Counted from the first letter of the stretch, positions 34,707 to 43,625 are shown. The stretch: DNA of 64,000 bases from Pararhizobium sp. A13 (GCF_040126305.1 NZ_CP149510.1:3855001-3919000), one strand, 5' to 3'. The notes: generated by a model not told the origin, from the letters alone. Translations and numbers: made by a program.

Positions 34707-35519
34707 GTGCAGTTTGCCCACATCAACGACATCACGCTCCATTATCAGGTCATTGGCGCTGCCAATGACAAGCCGGTGCTTGTCTTTGCCAATTCGCTTG
34801 GCACCGATTTCCGTATCTGGCGGGATGTGATCGTGCGGTTCGCCGGGGACTTCGCCATCGTCCTCTACGACAAGCGCGGCCACGGCCTTTCCGATATCGG
34901 CGATGTCCCCTATTCGATGGACCTGCACGTCTCTGATCTCGCCGGCCTGCTCGATCTCCTGTCCGTCAGGCAGGCGATCATTTGCGGCCTGTCGGTGGGC
35001 GGCCTGATCGCGCAGGGCCTCTATGCAACGCGACCGGATCTGGTGCGCGCGATCATTCTCTGCGACACCGCCCACAAGATCGGCACCGTGGAATCATGGA
35101 ACGCGCGCATCGCGACCGTCGAGCAGAACGGTATTGGGAACATCGCCGACGGCGTCCTCGAGAAATGGTTCACCCCCGCTTTCCGCCGGCCGGAAAACAA
35201 CGCCTATCACGGCTACCGCAACATGCTCGTCCGCCAGCCGGTCACCGGTTATGCCGGCACCTGTGCCGCGATCCGCGATGCCGATTTCACCGAGGCCGCA
35301 AAGCGCATCGCGGTGCCTACCCTGTGCATCGTTGGCGACCAGGACGGTTCGACACCACCCGATCTCGTTCTATCGACCGCAAAGCTTATCCCCGGCGCGC
35401 GCTACGAAGTCATCCGTGACGCAGGTCATATCCCCTGCGTCGAACAGCCGGAGGCGCTGACCGCCGTGCTGCGTGCCTTCATCGATATCGTCCTGTCTGG
35501 AGAAAAAGCCCATGAATGA
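34707..35519 (+). CDS. pcaD: 3-oxoadipate enol-lactonase
   Basis: The 270-residue alpha/beta hydrolase has the PcaD opening INDITLHYQVIGA, the oxyanion region VFANSLGTDFRIW, the nucleophile elbow CGLSVGGLIAQGL with Ser, and the catalytic His in DAGHIPCVEQPEAL. It converts 3-oxoadipate enol-lactone to 3-oxoadipate in the protocatechuate branch of the beta-ketoadipate pathway. It starts with GTG after a GGAGGAG ribosome binding site. It is the first gene of the pca operon and overlaps pcaC by eight bases. Confidence 0.92.
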   Translation: MQFAHINDITLHYQVIGAANDKPVLVFANSLGTDFRIWRDVIVRFAGDFAIVLYDKRGHGLSDIGDVPYSMDLHVSDLAGLLDLLSVRQAIICGLSVGGLIAQGLYATRPDLVRAIILCDTAHKIGTVESWNARIATVEQNGIGNIADGVLEKWFTPAFRRPENNAYHGYRNMLVRQPVTGYAGTCAAIRDADFTEAAKRIAVPTLCIVGDQDGSTPPDLVLSTAKLIPGARYEVIRDAGHIPCVEQPEALTAVLRAFIDIVLSGEKAHE

Positions 35520-35916
35520 CGCGACCGCGCCGACCGAACGTTACCGCCAGGGCTTGATCACCCGCCGTGCCGTGCTGGGCGACCGTCACGTCGACCGGGC
35601 CCAGTCCGCCACGACGGATTTCGACCAACCCTTTCAGGAGTTGATCACGGAAGCCGCCTGGGGCAACCTCTGGTCACGGCCGACCTGGTCGAAGCGCGAG
35701 CGTTCGATGGTGACGATCGCCCTTCTCGCGGCCCTTGGCCATGACGAAGAAGTGGCGATGCATGTGCGCGCCACCGCCAATACCGGCGCCAGCCGCGCCG
35801 ACATCGGCGAAGCGCTGTTACATGTGGCGATCTATGCCGGCGTCCCAGCCGCCAATCGCGCGATCAAGATCGCCAAGCAGGTTTTCGAACAGATGGACGC
35901 CGAGCAGGCGGCCTGA
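35512..35916 (+). CDS. pcaC: 4-carboxymuconolactone decarboxylase
   Basis: The 134-residue protein is a stand-alone carboxymuconolactone decarboxylase. Its sequence starts with [20 protein letters not shown] and has [22 protein letters not shown] and [20 protein letters not shown], the PcaC fingerprints. It removes CO2 from 4-carboxymuconolactone, giving the enol-lactone that PcaD hydrolyses. It begins inside the last codons of pcaD, which suggests translational coupling. Confidence 0.93.
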   Translation: MNDATAPTERYRQGLITRRAVLGDRHVDRAQSATTDFDQPFQELITEAAWGNLWSRPTWSKRERSMVTIALLAALGHDEEVAMHVRATANTGASRADIGEALLHVAIYAGVPAANRAIKIAKQVFEQMDAEQAA

Positions 35917-35927
35917 GGCAGAGCAAC

Positions 35928-36677
35928 ATGTCAGACCTTTCCAACAAAAAGCCCGAGACGGGCGCGTTTTTCCAGCGCGACCGCGCCTGGCATGCGCCGG
36001 CCTTGACGCCGGGCTACAAGACCTCCGTGCTGCGCTCGCCGCAAAAGGCGCTGCTCTCGCTGGACGGCACGATTTCCGAGATCACCGGCCCGGTCTTCGG
36101 CCATTCCATCCTCGGCGAACTCGACAACGATCTCATCCACAACTTTGCCAGGCCTGGCGAGAGCGCCATCGGCGAGCGTATCATTGTCCATGGCCGCGTG
36201 CTCGACGAGCGTGGCAAGCCGGTTCCCGGCGCGCTGCTCGAATTCTGGCAGGCCAATGCCGGCGGACGTTATCGCCACAAAAAGGAAACGTACCTCGCGC
36301 CGCTCGACCCGAATTTCGGCGGCTGCGGCCGCACCATCACCAACGAGGATGGCGGCTACCGTTTCCGTACCATCAAGCCCGGTCCCTACCCCTGGCCGAA
36401 CGGCGTCAACGACTGGCGTCCGGCCCATATCCATTTTTCCGTCTTCGGCCACGGTTTCGCCCAGCGGCTCATCACACAAATGTATTTCGAGGGTGACCCG
36501 ATGATCTGGAAATGTCCAATCGTCACCACCATCCCGGACCGCCATGCCATTGAACAATTGATCGCGCCGCTCGACTGGGCCAACACCATTCCGATGGATG
36601 CGCGCGCTTATAAGTTCGACATCGTACTGCGCGGCCGCCGCTCGACGCTGTTTGAAAACCGGCTGGAGGGCAACTGA
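35928..36677 (+). CDS. pcaH: Protocatechuate 3,4-dioxygenase beta subunit
   Basis: The 249-residue subunit has the N-terminal extension of PcaH and the intradiol dioxygenase core: [20 protein letters not shown], the iron-ligand region with Tyr in [12 protein letters not shown] and the His pair in AHIHFSVFG, and [16 protein letters not shown]. It binds the ferric iron and, with PcaG, opens protocatechuate between the two hydroxyls to form 3-carboxy-cis,cis-muconate. Its stop overlaps the pcaG start (TGATG). Confidence 0.94.
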   Translation: MSDLSNKKPETGAFFQRDRAWHAPALTPGYKTSVLRSPQKALLSLDGTISEITGPVFGHSILGELDNDLIHNFARPGESAIGERIIVHGRVLDERGKPVPGALLEFWQANAGGRYRHKKETYLAPLDPNFGGCGRTITNEDGGYRFRTIKPGPYPWPNGVNDWRPAHIHFSVFGHGFAQRLITQMYFEGDPMIWKCPIVTTIPDRHAIEQLIAPLDWANTIPMDARAYKFDIVLRGRRSTLFENRLEGN

Positions 36678-37291
36678 TGGTCCAGGATCTCAGCTACCTC
36701 AAGGAATCGCCGTCGCAGACCGCCGGCCCCTACGTCCATATCGGCTGCACGCCCAATTTCGCCGGCATCACCGGCGTCTATGAGGCCGACCTCGGTGCCT
36801 CCATGGTCAATGACAAGACGCTCGGCGAACGCATCACGATCCGCGGTCGCGTCATCGACGGCGCCGGAACGCCGCTGAAGGACGCGCTCGTCGAAATCTG
36901 GCAGGCCGACGCGGCCGGCCTCTACAACAGCCCGTCCGAATTGCGCGGCACGGCTGACCCGAATTTCACCGGCTGGGGCCGCTGTCCGACCAGCGCCGAC
37001 GACGGCGTCTTCACGTTCGAAACAATCAAGCCAGGGCGCGCACCCTACAAGGACGGGCGGAAAATGGCACCGCACGTCACCTTCTGGATCGTCGCACGCG
37101 GCATTAATATCGGGCTTCACACCCGCATGTATTTCGCCGACGAAGCGCAAGCGAACGCCGAAGACCCGCTGCTCGCCCGCATCGAACATCGTCACCGCGT
37201 TGCCACACTGGTCGTGCCGCGCGAGGGCTCTATCTATACGTTCGACATTCACCTGCAGGGCGAGAAGGAAACCGTCTTTCTCGACATCTGA
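36677..37291 (+). CDS. pcaG: Protocatechuate 3,4-dioxygenase alpha subunit
   Basis: The 204-residue subunit shares the intradiol dioxygenase fold (SPSQTAGPYVHIGC, GRVIDGAGTPLKDALVEIWQA, GRCPTSADDGVFTFETIKPG) but lacks the iron-binding His pair, as alpha subunits do: the equivalent position reads HVTFWIVARGI. It pairs with PcaH. A palindromic intergenic element of about 85 bp follows before pcaB, which may lower pcaB expression. Confidence 0.94.
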   Translation: MVQDLSYLKESPSQTAGPYVHIGCTPNFAGITGVYEADLGASMVNDKTLGERITIRGRVIDGAGTPLKDALVEIWQADAAGLYNSPSELRGTADPNFTGWGRCPTSADDGVFTFETIKPGRAPYKDGRKMAPHVTFWIVARGINIGLHTRMYFADEAQANAEDPLLARIEHRHRVATLVVPREGSIYTFDIHLQGEKETVFLDI

Positions 37292-37375
37292 TGCATGTCG
37301 CCCAAAAGTGTGCAGCGGCTTTGGGCGACGAAATGTATAAAAATAAAGACCTAAAGCGCATCGGCGCTTTAGGTC
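37292..37375. repeat. Rhizobial palindromic intergenic element between pcaG and pcaB
   Basis: Two perfect hairpins stand side by side: GTCGCCCAAA with TTTGGGCGAC (37297-37329) and GACCTAAAGCGC with GCGCTTTAGGTC around ATCG (37348-37375). An A-rich stretch joins them. The arrangement and wording (CATGTCGCCCAAAAGTGTGC, ATAAAAATAAAGACC) are those of a repeat I recognise as common between genes of Rhizobium and Agrobacterium. Confidence 0.75.
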
Positions 37376-37393
37376 CAGGAACCCGGGACAGAC

Positions 37394-38455
37394 ATGACCG
37401 CCTCCGTCTTCGATCATCCGTTTCTCTCGGGCCTGCTGGGCGACGAGGAAATTGCCGCCTTCTTCTCCGCAGACGCGGATATCCGTGCCATGCTGTCCTT
37501 CGAAGCCGCATTGGCGAAGGCGCAAGCTGAGCATGGCATAGTTTCGAAGGATGAGGCGGCGCGCATCGCGGACGTCTGCGGCAATTTCCTGCCGGATGTC
37601 CTGGCCCTGCGGCGCGCGACGGCAACGGACGGCGTGGTAGCCCCCGAGCTGGTCCGCCAATTGCGCAAGGCAATCGGCGGAGACGCCGCAGAGAAGCTGC
37701 ATTTCGCCGCAACGAGCCAGGATGTCATCGACACCAGCCTGATGCTGCGCCTGACATCGGTTTGCAGGCTCCTGTGCGGCCGCCTGGATGAGCTTCGCGC
37801 GGCTTTCGAAGAGATCGACCGGCAATGGGGTTCAAACCCGCTGATGGCGCATACGCGCATGCAAGCTGCCATCGCCATCACGGTTTCGGATCGTATCGCC
37901 GCGTGGAGTGCGCCGCTCGCCAGTTACCAGGACCGGCTGGAGCGAATGGACGTCGTGTCTTTCCCGCTGCAGTTCGGCGGCGCCGCAGGCACGCTCGAAA
38001 AGCTGGGCGACAAGGCCGGCAGTGTCCGCGCAGCCCTTGCCGAACATCTAGGTCTCGCCGATCATCCGCAATGGCAGACCCAGCGGACGACGATCGCCGA
38101 CCTCGCCCACATCCTGTCGCTGATATCAGGCAGCCTTGGTAAATTCGGTAAGGACATTACATTGCTCGCGCAGGCCGGCAATGAGATCGAACTGTCGGGC
38201 GGTGGCGGCTCCTCGGCGATGCCGCACAAGCATAATCCGGTGGCCGCCGAAGCGCTGGTGTCGCTCGCCCGCTTCAACGCCGTGCAACTCTCCGGCATCC
38301 ACCAAGCGATGGTGCACGAGCAAGAGCGCTCAGGCTCCGCGTGGACGCTCGAATGGATGCTCCTGCCGCAAATGGCCATCGCCTGCGGCGCCAGCCTGCG
38401 GTTGGCTTCGACGCTCGTCGGCCAGATCAAGCGGCTCGGTGCAGCGAAGAACTAA
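37394..38455 (+). CDS. pcaB: 3-carboxy-cis,cis-muconate cycloisomerase
   Basis: The 353-residue protein belongs to the fumarase/aspartase superfamily. It carries the signature SSAMPHKHNPVAAEAL, the active-site segment FAATSQDVIDTSLMLR and an N-terminal FLSGLLGDEEIAAFFSADADI. It is about 100 residues shorter than pseudomonad PcaB because the C-terminal domain is reduced, which is common in rhizobial copies. It cyclises the PcaHG product to 4-carboxymuconolactone, the substrate of PcaC. It is the last gene of the pca operon. Confidence 0.9.
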   Translation: MTASVFDHPFLSGLLGDEEIAAFFSADADIRAMLSFEAALAKAQAEHGIVSKDEAARIADVCGNFLPDVLALRRATATDGVVAPELVRQLRKAIGGDAAEKLHFAATSQDVIDTSLMLRLTSVCRLLCGRLDELRAAFEEIDRQWGSNPLMAHTRMQAAIAITVSDRIAAWSAPLASYQDRLERMDVVSFPLQFGGAAGTLEKLGDKAGSVRAALAEHLGLADHPQWQTQRTTIADLAHILSLISGSLGKFGKDITLLAQAGNEIELSGGGGSSAMPHKHNPVAAEALVSLARFNAVQLSGIHQAMVHEQERSGSAWTLEWMLLPQMAIACGASLRLASTLVGQIKRLGAAKN

Positions 38456-38615
38456 CCTCTCAACTGTCGAAAACACGACAACGCCGCCTGTCCCCTGATA
38501 CCCGCCCTTTTGGCGGGTATCAGCGCTCCCAAGTCCTTGGGCGCTTGGAAGTCTTTCACGCGATCGACATCGCGTCGCTGGATTGCCGGCACAAGGCCGG
38601 TAGAGAGGGTGAAAT
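38456..38615 (+). other. Hairpin-rich region after pcaB
   Basis: Within 160 bases there are at least four inverted repeats: CTGATACCCGCC with GGCGGGTATCAG (38495-38523, 12-bp stem), CCCAAG with CTTGGG (38528-38540), CGCGAT with ATCGCG (38560-38575) and GCCGG with CCGGC-type pairing near 38586-38600. The first may end pca transcription although no T-run follows. Such density is more than a simple terminator needs and would fit a structured RNA or leader. Confidence 0.4.
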
Positions 38616-38846
38616 ATGACCGGCTTCGCCAATCCTCTGCCCTGTAGCTCTCGCAACTACGCAGGTCTTGATCACGCGACGGAGCAGCTGTTGCTGTTCA
38701 GCGAAAAGCGAGAAGCCTCAGTTCGCCTTGTTCTTGAACGGCTTGCGCTTGGCGCCCTCGGCGCCCGGCTTGTCGAACTTCGGCTTTTCGAATTTCGGCT
38801 TGCCAGGCTTCTTGCTCCACGGCTTGGTATCCGTCTTTTCCGATGA
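38616..38846 (+). CDS. Possible small protein, antisense to the helicase 3' end
   Basis: A 76-codon frame starts with ATG after AGAGAGGGTG, a well-placed ribosome binding site, and encodes TGFANPLPCSSRNYAGLDH at its beginning. From 38718 on it overlaps the helicase gene on the other strand, and that part is Leu/Arg-rich as expected of antisense frames. Only the first 34 codons could therefore be under independent selection. I do not recognise the sequence. The hairpin-rich leader in front of it is the main reason to record it. Confidence 0.2.
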   Translation: MTGFANPLPCSSRNYAGLDHATEQLLLFSEKREASVRLVLERLALGALGARLVELRLFEFRLARLLAPRLGIRLFR

Positions 38847-40637
38847 GCGATTGTCGGCCCCGGCAAATTCCGGCTTTGCATCGAACTTGCGCTTCGGCTT
38901 GCCTTCGCCCTTCCAGTCCGGCTTGGCGTCGCCCTTCCAGTCGGGCTTGCCGGCCTTCTTGCCCGCATAAGGCGTACCCCGCGACCCGCCGGAGAGATCC
39001 GGCATACCGTCGAGCTGCCTGACCTGGATGCCCTTTTCAAGCGCCCGCTTCGGCCCGACCGCTTCGACGAAACGATCCACCCAGTCGCGGGCGATCTCGA
39101 CATAGGTCTCCTCGGCCTGCATCTTGATCGCGCCGATCTCCTGCTTGGTGATGCGGCCGATGCGGCAGAGCATCGGGATCAGCCAGCGCGGCTCGACATT
39201 CTGCTTGCGGCCGGCCGACAGCGAGAACCAGACGCTGTCGCCGAAATCTCCGCGCGGCGCCCTCGGCTCGCCACGATCCGGACGATCACCGCGGTCGCCA
39301 CGATCTGTTGACGGCGTGAAGGACGGCGTGTCCATCAGGTCTTCCGGCGCTGAGCGCCCGGCCCGCGACAAGCGCACGAAGGCAGCAGCAACCTGTTCGG
39401 CACCGTGCTTTTCGAGAAGCTCACGGACGAAATCCTGCTCTTCCTCGCGGATCGCTTCCTCGAAGGCCGGGTCAGCCAGGATGCGTTCGTCGTCGCGTCG
39501 GGTGACTTCGTCGGCTGACGGCGGCTTCGCCCAGGTCGGCGTAATATTGGCGTCGCGCAGCAGCCGCTCGGCCTTGCGGCGGGCGCTGTTGGGCACGATC
39601 AGCGCGCTGACCCCCTTGCGGCCGGCCCGGCCGGTGCGCCCGCTGCGATGAAGGAGCGTTTCGGGATTGGTCGGCAGGTCGGCGTGGATGACCAGTTCGA
39701 GACCGGGCAAATCGATGCCGCGGGCTGCCACGTCTGTCGCGATGCAGACCCGGGCGCGCCCATCGCGCATCGCCTGCAGCGCGTGGGTTCGTTCGTTCTG
39801 GCTAAGCTCGCCCGACATGGCGACGACCGAGAAACCGCGATTGTTGAAGCGGGCCGTCAGGTGATTGACGGCCGCACGCGTCGAACAGAACACCAGAGCA
39901 TTGCGCGCCTCATAGAAGCGCAGGACGTTGATGATCGCATTCTCGCGATCCGATGCCGCAACGGTCAGTGCGCGGTATTCGATGTCGAGATGCTGTTTCT
40001 GCTCGGCCTGCGTCGAGATGCGGACAGCGTCACGCTGGTAGCTCTTGGCAAGATTGGCGATCGAGCGCGGCACGGTCGCCGAAAACATCAAGGTGCGCCG
40101 TTCGGCCGGAGCTTCCTCGAGAATGAATTCAAGATCTTCGCGAAAGCCGAGATCAAGCATCTCGTCGGCTTCGTCAAGAACGACGGCCTTGAGCGCCGAC
40201 ATATCCAAGCCATTGCGGCGGATGTGGTCGCAGAGCCTGCCCGGCGTTCCAACGACAATGTGGGCGCCGCGATCGAGTGCGCGGCGCTCGGTGCGCATGT
40301 CCATGCCGCCGACACAGGAAGCAACCGTCGCGCCGGTCAGTTCATAGAGCCATTCCAGCTCGCGCTTGACCTGCAGCGCCAGCTCGCGGGTCGGCGCCAC
40401 GGCAAGCGCCAGAGGTGCGCCGGCCTGGGCGAAACGCTCCTTGCCGTCGAGCAGGGTCGAGGCGAGCGCGAGGCCAAAGGCCACCGTCTTGCCCGATCCG
40501 GTCTGCGCCGAGACCAGCGCGTCGCGGCCTTCCAGTTCGGCGCCGAGAACCGCCTTCTGGACCGGGGTCAACTCGGAATAGCCGCGCTTCGTCAACGCCT
40601 GAGCGATCGCCGGAGCGATGCTGTCGAACTCTGTCAT
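38718..40637 (-). CDS. DEAD-box ATP-dependent RNA helicase with DbpA-like C-terminal domain
   Basis: The 639-residue helicase has all core motifs: the Q motif (GYSELTPVQKAVLG), motif I (SAQTGSGKTVAF), Ia (PTRELALQV), DEAD (VVLDEADEMLDLG), SAT (MFSATVP), and in the second domain VATDVAARGIDLPGL and HRSGRTGRAGRKG. A DbpA-type RNA-binding fold follows near residues 470-560 (IGRITKQEIGAIKMQAEETYVEI), then a Lys/Gly/Pro-rich disordered tail with repeated DAKPDWKGEG-like blocks. The domain plan suits a ribosome-assembly or cold-adaptation helicase. The frame extends 29 codons further upstream, but the ATG at 40637 begins the conserved TEFDSIAPAIAQALTKRGYSE start. Confidence 0.9.
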   Translation of the reverse strand: MTEFDSIAPAIAQALTKRGYSELTPVQKAVLGAELEGRDALVSAQTGSGKTVAFGLALASTLLDGKERFAQAGAPLALAVAPTRELALQVKRELEWLYELTGATVASCVGGMDMRTERRALDRGAHIVVGTPGRLCDHIRRNGLDMSALKAVVLDEADEMLDLGFREDLEFILEEAPAERRTLMFSATVPRSIANLAKSYQRDAVRISTQAEQKQHLDIEYRALTVAASDRENAIINVLRFYEARNALVFCSTRAAVNHLTARFNNRGFSVVAMSGELSQNERTHALQAMRDGRARVCIATDVAARGIDLPGLELVIHADLPTNPETLLHRSGRTGRAGRKGVSALIVPNSARRKAERLLRDANITPTWAKPPSADEVTRRDDERILADPAFEEAIREEEQDFVRELLEKHGAEQVAAAFVRLSRAGRSAPEDLMDTPSFTPSTDRGDRGDRPDRGEPRAPRGDFGDSVWFSLSAGRKQNVEPRWLIPMLCRIGRITKQEIGAIKMQAEETYVEIARDWVDRFVEAVGPKRALEKGIQVRQLDGMPDLSGGSRGTPYAGKKAGKPDWKGDAKPDWKGEGKPKRKFDAKPEFAGADNRSSEKTDTKPWSKKPGKPKFEKPKFDKPGAEGAKRKPFKNKAN

Positions 40638-40827
40638 ATGTTTGTCTTTCGGAATTCGGATGCCGTGCGCGTCTCGGTCGATGAGGAAGAGCGCAGTCCC
40701 CGCGGCCAGCACGTCGCAAGCCAATACATGCGCGCCCTCTTACTGTGCCCGGCGCGAATTGTACAGAGCGGAACGCGGCGGCCCGCGAAAACCCGATAAG
40801 GCAAGGTCCGGCGAAATGCCCAATACC

Positions 40828-40864
40828 AGAACAGCGATGCATCGTGTGGATGCATCGCTGTTCT
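40828..40864. terminator. 16-bp perfect hairpin between TadG-like gene and helicase gene
   Basis: AGAACAGCGATGCATC and its exact complement flank a five-base GTGTG loop. It lies 43 bases beyond the stop of the TadG-like gene on the minus strand, so it is placed as that gene's terminator, although no T-run follows. Confidence 0.5.
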
Positions 40865-40906
40865 ATGCGGCGCTTGGGTTTATCCGCCTCTGGCGAGGTT
40901 GGAAAC

Positions 40907-42250
40907 TCAGCTCGTCAGGCGTGGCGACCGCACCACCTTGTTGAACAGGGTCTTCATTGCCGACTCGATGCCTTCTGTCGGGCTCACCTCGAAATAGAAA
41001 CCCGGCGAAGCGCAGGCCTGCATGCGCGTTCCGATTTCCGACTGGAAGGGCTTGATCCAGCTATTGTACCAACTGTTGTTCGGCAGTGGCAGATAGGTGG
41101 TGTAGAGAACGGCAATCTTGATCCCGCGGTCCTTCAGCGTCTGGCAATAGGTAATATCGATCGGCTCCTGGCAGCGCGTGCCCGTCAGCTTCTTCGTGCA
41201 TCCCTTCGGCTTGTTGCTGTCGCCAACGCCGTCCGAAACGAAGAACACGATCTTCTCCGGGTTGGCGGAACTCGTGCCATTGCCAGGCGTTCCGATCTCG
41301 GCGTTGATCTTGGTCAGCGCATTGTCGAAACTCGTCTGCTGGTCGTTATTGTAGCCCTGGTAAGGGATGCTCATCAGCTTGATGTTCGCTGTTCCGGCCT
41401 TCACCTTCGTCAGGTCGGCAGTCAGTGCCGCGACCTTCAAGAGCTTCACGTCCACCGCCGTTTCGCCGAATGTATAGGCGGCCATGCGGAACTGGTTGGA
41501 ATAACTCTGCGTCCGCTCGGCCTCCAGCGTCAGCGCCGCGACAGCCTTTGCTACAACGTCGATACGGATGGTGATGCCATTGTTGCGGGCGACGAAATAG
41601 TTGCTGTTGGTGTTGATCACGCCCTTTTCCGAGACGATATGACAGGCGAAGGCACAATTTCTTGATCCGCTATCTGATACCTTTGCCGTCGCCTTGATCA
41701 TGTTGTCGACATCAGTCGGCGTCGCGGCGACCCCCATCGACGGCGTGTTGTCGAGCAGCATGTAGAAATCCATGAAGGACTGCGACTGGTAGGTGGCCGT
41801 GGCCTTGCCGGAGACCGTGATGCTCTCCTTGCCGATGACGCGCAGGAACGATGTCTTCAAGGTTGCCTGATAGGTCAGTTCGGCATTGATATCCTTGCCG
41901 CTTTTTCTGACCGTTGCCTTGACGAGATCAAGCTTGAGTTCCTCCTCCACGTCCGGGTTGTACTCCGGGTTTGTAGAGTCCATTTGTGCGTTGAAAAGTG
42001 CCTCGGCTTCCTCTTCGCTTAGCGGAACCGGGCCGTCCTGCGGCAGGTTGATCGCCTGCGCGACGCCGGCGGACTTTTCCGCGATTGCGCCCACCACGGC
42101 GGCATCGGCGGCGTTCTGAAGCTGTGCCTTCAGTTCCATGGCACGGGCGAAATCGATGGCCATGCCGGCACAACCAAGAATGGGCACGATAACGATGGCG
42201 CCCATCATGGCAAAATTGCCCGACCGATCCGCAAAGAGTTTTTTCACCAT
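40907..42250 (-). CDS. TadG-like pilus assembly protein with von Willebrand A domain
   Basis: The 447-residue protein starts FADRSGNFAMMGAIVIVPILG, a single N-terminal membrane helix of the TadE/TadG (putative Flp pilus assembly) kind, followed by AIDFARAMELKAQLQNAADAAVVGA. A von Willebrand A domain occupies the rest: DFYMLLDNTPSMGVAAT is the first metal-site element, IVFFVSDGVGD the second. The longer frame from 42316 has an unlikely Cys/Pro start; the ATG at 42250 precedes the membrane helix directly. Many rhizobia carry such solitary TadG-like genes away from the tad locus. Related copies are thought to sit in the periplasm or envelope, but their role is unclear. Confidence 0.85.
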   Translation of the reverse strand: MVKKLFADRSGNFAMMGAIVIVPILGCAGMAIDFARAMELKAQLQNAADAAVVGAIAEKSAGVAQAINLPQDGPVPLSEEEAEALFNAQMDSTNPEYNPDVEEELKLDLVKATVRKSGKDINAELTYQATLKTSFLRVIGKESITVSGKATATYQSQSFMDFYMLLDNTPSMGVAATPTDVDNMIKATAKVSDSGSRNCAFACHIVSEKGVINTNSNYFVARNNGITIRIDVVAKAVAALTLEAERTQSYSNQFRMAAYTFGETAVDVKLLKVAALTADLTKVKAGTANIKLMSIPYQGYNNDQQTSFDNALTKINAEIGTPGNGTSSANPEKIVFFVSDGVGDSNKPKGCTKKLTGTRCQEPIDITYCQTLKDRGIKIAVLYTTYLPLPNNSWYNSWIKPFQSEIGTRMQACASPGFYFEVSPTEGIESAMKTLFNKVVRSPRLTS

Positions 42251-42792
42251 ACGCACTGTGACCACCCCGCCCTCACTGCGCGGCCCACTGCCCGCACATT
42301 TACACTCGCTGGGCAAGACAGTAGCCGCGAAGTTCTAAACGGCGGTAAAGCGCAATAGTTAACCGAAATAAAATTCCGACAAAACTAAGTTGTAGTTCAA
42401 GTAAAAGCAATTTCGAATTGCATCTTAAAACAATACTTAAATTTATTCTGAATTAAAACGATACGTACAATAGGTATAATGAATATTATTCACACACACT
42501 TATGGACTATGGCAAGATTTAACGGGAAAAAATTTTAATATACATATTTTCATTGAATCATGTCAGCACAACACTCATTTCTGGCGCGATCCAAATAACA
42601 TGTACGACGCCCCATACGCGATGCCTTGATCCGCTGTCCCATCGTCACGTCGCTTCGCCGGGCGATCTCCCGGAACATGCGGTACCGCTCGGGACAAACG
42701 GTACGTTCCGGAATCCACAGCCGTGCCGATGCCCCTCGCGCTGGTGCACGGAACGGCGGATACGCTGCTGGGCATATCGCTGTGGAAGGCTG
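42251..42792. other. AT-rich non-coding stretch upstream of the TadG-like gene
   Basis: The 542 bases contain no convincing gene. The part 42340-42560 is markedly AT-rich for this window and holds candidate promoter hexamers and a small palindrome GCAATT-TCG-AATTGC near 42408. The longer plus-strand frame that begins at 42553 is Cys/Arg-rich and lies antisense to the decayed gene next to it. Confidence 0.5.
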
Positions 42793-43075
42793 TCAGTCCT
42801 TGACCGTCTGCCAATTGTCGTTCGGATTGAACTGCCGGATATCAGCAGCGATTATTTCCGTGTCATCGCCAAGGTCGGCTTGGTAGACGGTGCCGTTCTC
42901 GCTCACCACGAAGGTGTTGACACCGCTCGCACCATATTTGACCGACTAGGCGACGAGCGCGTAACCGGCAATCATGTTGCCGTTGATGACATAGTCATAT
43001 TTACCGCCGGCGATGTTTTCGCGCCCTCCGCCCCGCCGGTGGCCGTGCCCGTCCGGTCGCGCCGCTTCGGAAACC
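42793..43075 (-). pseudogene. Remnant of a DUF2950 family gene
   Basis: The complement encodes the characteristic C-terminal part of DUF2950 proteins: GGKYDYVINGNMIAGYALVA, then a TAG stop at 42948-42946 where the family usually has Trp (TGG to TAG is a single change), then in the same frame SVKYGASGVNTFVVSENG, TVYQADLGDDTEIIA and FNPNDNWQTVKD ending at TGA 42793. Upstream of 43020 the similarity fades into a frameshifted Gly-rich stretch, and the N-terminal half of the family is absent. So the gene is broken by truncation, a likely frameshift and a nonsense codon. Its intact relatives are exported proteins of unknown function. Confidence 0.7.
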
Positions 43076-43086
43076 CGATCCAGGCC

Positions 43087-43302
43087 CTACCCGCAGCATC
43101 CGCGCTGCTGCTGCATCGGCGGGCACGTCACTGAACCGAACGAGCAAAACACGCAGCAGTCCTCGGGATTGGGGCGCAGCAGGGTCATGCAGTTGAGACA
43201 CTCGTAGAAGAACGGACAGGCGTCCGTCGGCATGGTTTCCAGCGTGGCGAAACCGCAATGCGGGCAGGTAATAACGGATTCGAGAATGACATTGTTATTC
43301 AT
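43087..43302 (-). CDS. GDCCVxC-type cysteine-rich small protein
   Basis: The 71-residue protein has ten or more Cys: a CPHC pair in ITCPHCGFATLETM, then ACPFFYECLNC, then PEDCCVFCSFGSVTCPP and a terminal CC. This is the GDCCVxC protein family, in which some members contain selenocysteine in the CCVxC motif; here both positions are ordinary Cys, and the Gly of GDCC is replaced by Glu. Such proteins often lie near mercury or other thiol-reactive metal resistance genes and may bind metal. The ATG at 43302 starts the conserved N-terminus; the frame stays open 25 codons further upstream. No mer genes are present nearby. Confidence 0.75.
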   Translation of the reverse strand: MNNNVILESVITCPHCGFATLETMPTDACPFFYECLNCMTLLRPNPEDCCVFCSFGSVTCPPMQQQRGCCG

Positions 43303-43339
43303 CACGATGCCCCGCCAAAGGCGAAGCGAAGTCACCATT

Positions 43340-43480
43340 TTACCAGAAAGGGGCCATGACGGCTCCAACGAACGCAAGAATGCCGATCGCGATCGGATAC
43401 CCTATCGCAACGAAAAGCGGGGAGTCGCCCGTGCAGTGGGCGATCGAGAGGAGTTTCCGGCTGGATGGTGAGATACTCAT
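43340..43480 (-). CDS. Hypothetical small membrane protein
   Basis: A 46-residue frame just upstream of the GDCCVxC gene ends in a hydrophobic helix (FVAIGYPIAIGILAFVGAVMAPF) that could span the membrane. The frame is open upstream to 43594, but that extension looks random. The two small genes are separated by 37 bases and may be cotranscribed. I do not recognise the sequence, and it could also be the remnant of a larger membrane protein. Confidence 0.35.
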   Translation of the reverse strand: MSISPSSRKLLSIAHCTGDSPLFVAIGYPIAIGILAFVGAVMAPFW

Positions 43481-43625
43481 GGGATGAGCGCAAAGGAGCG
43501 AAGCCGGAACTTGACCTAACATCAGACCCAAGAAAACAGACCAAAAAGACGGGTCAATTCTCGGAGAAATTCCACGGGCGCTAATCTGCAGCAATCAAAA
43601 ACGGCGGGCTTTTTTGAGGGGGTGG

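Noticed and set aside
40638-40724. A 29-residue N-terminal extension of the DEAD-box helicase
   Set aside because: The extension is not like known helicase N-termini; the conserved sequence begins at the ATG at 40637.
42553-43134. A 193-codon plus-strand frame
   Set aside because: It is antisense to the readable DUF2950 remnant, and its translation is Cys/Arg/Pro-rich without known features.
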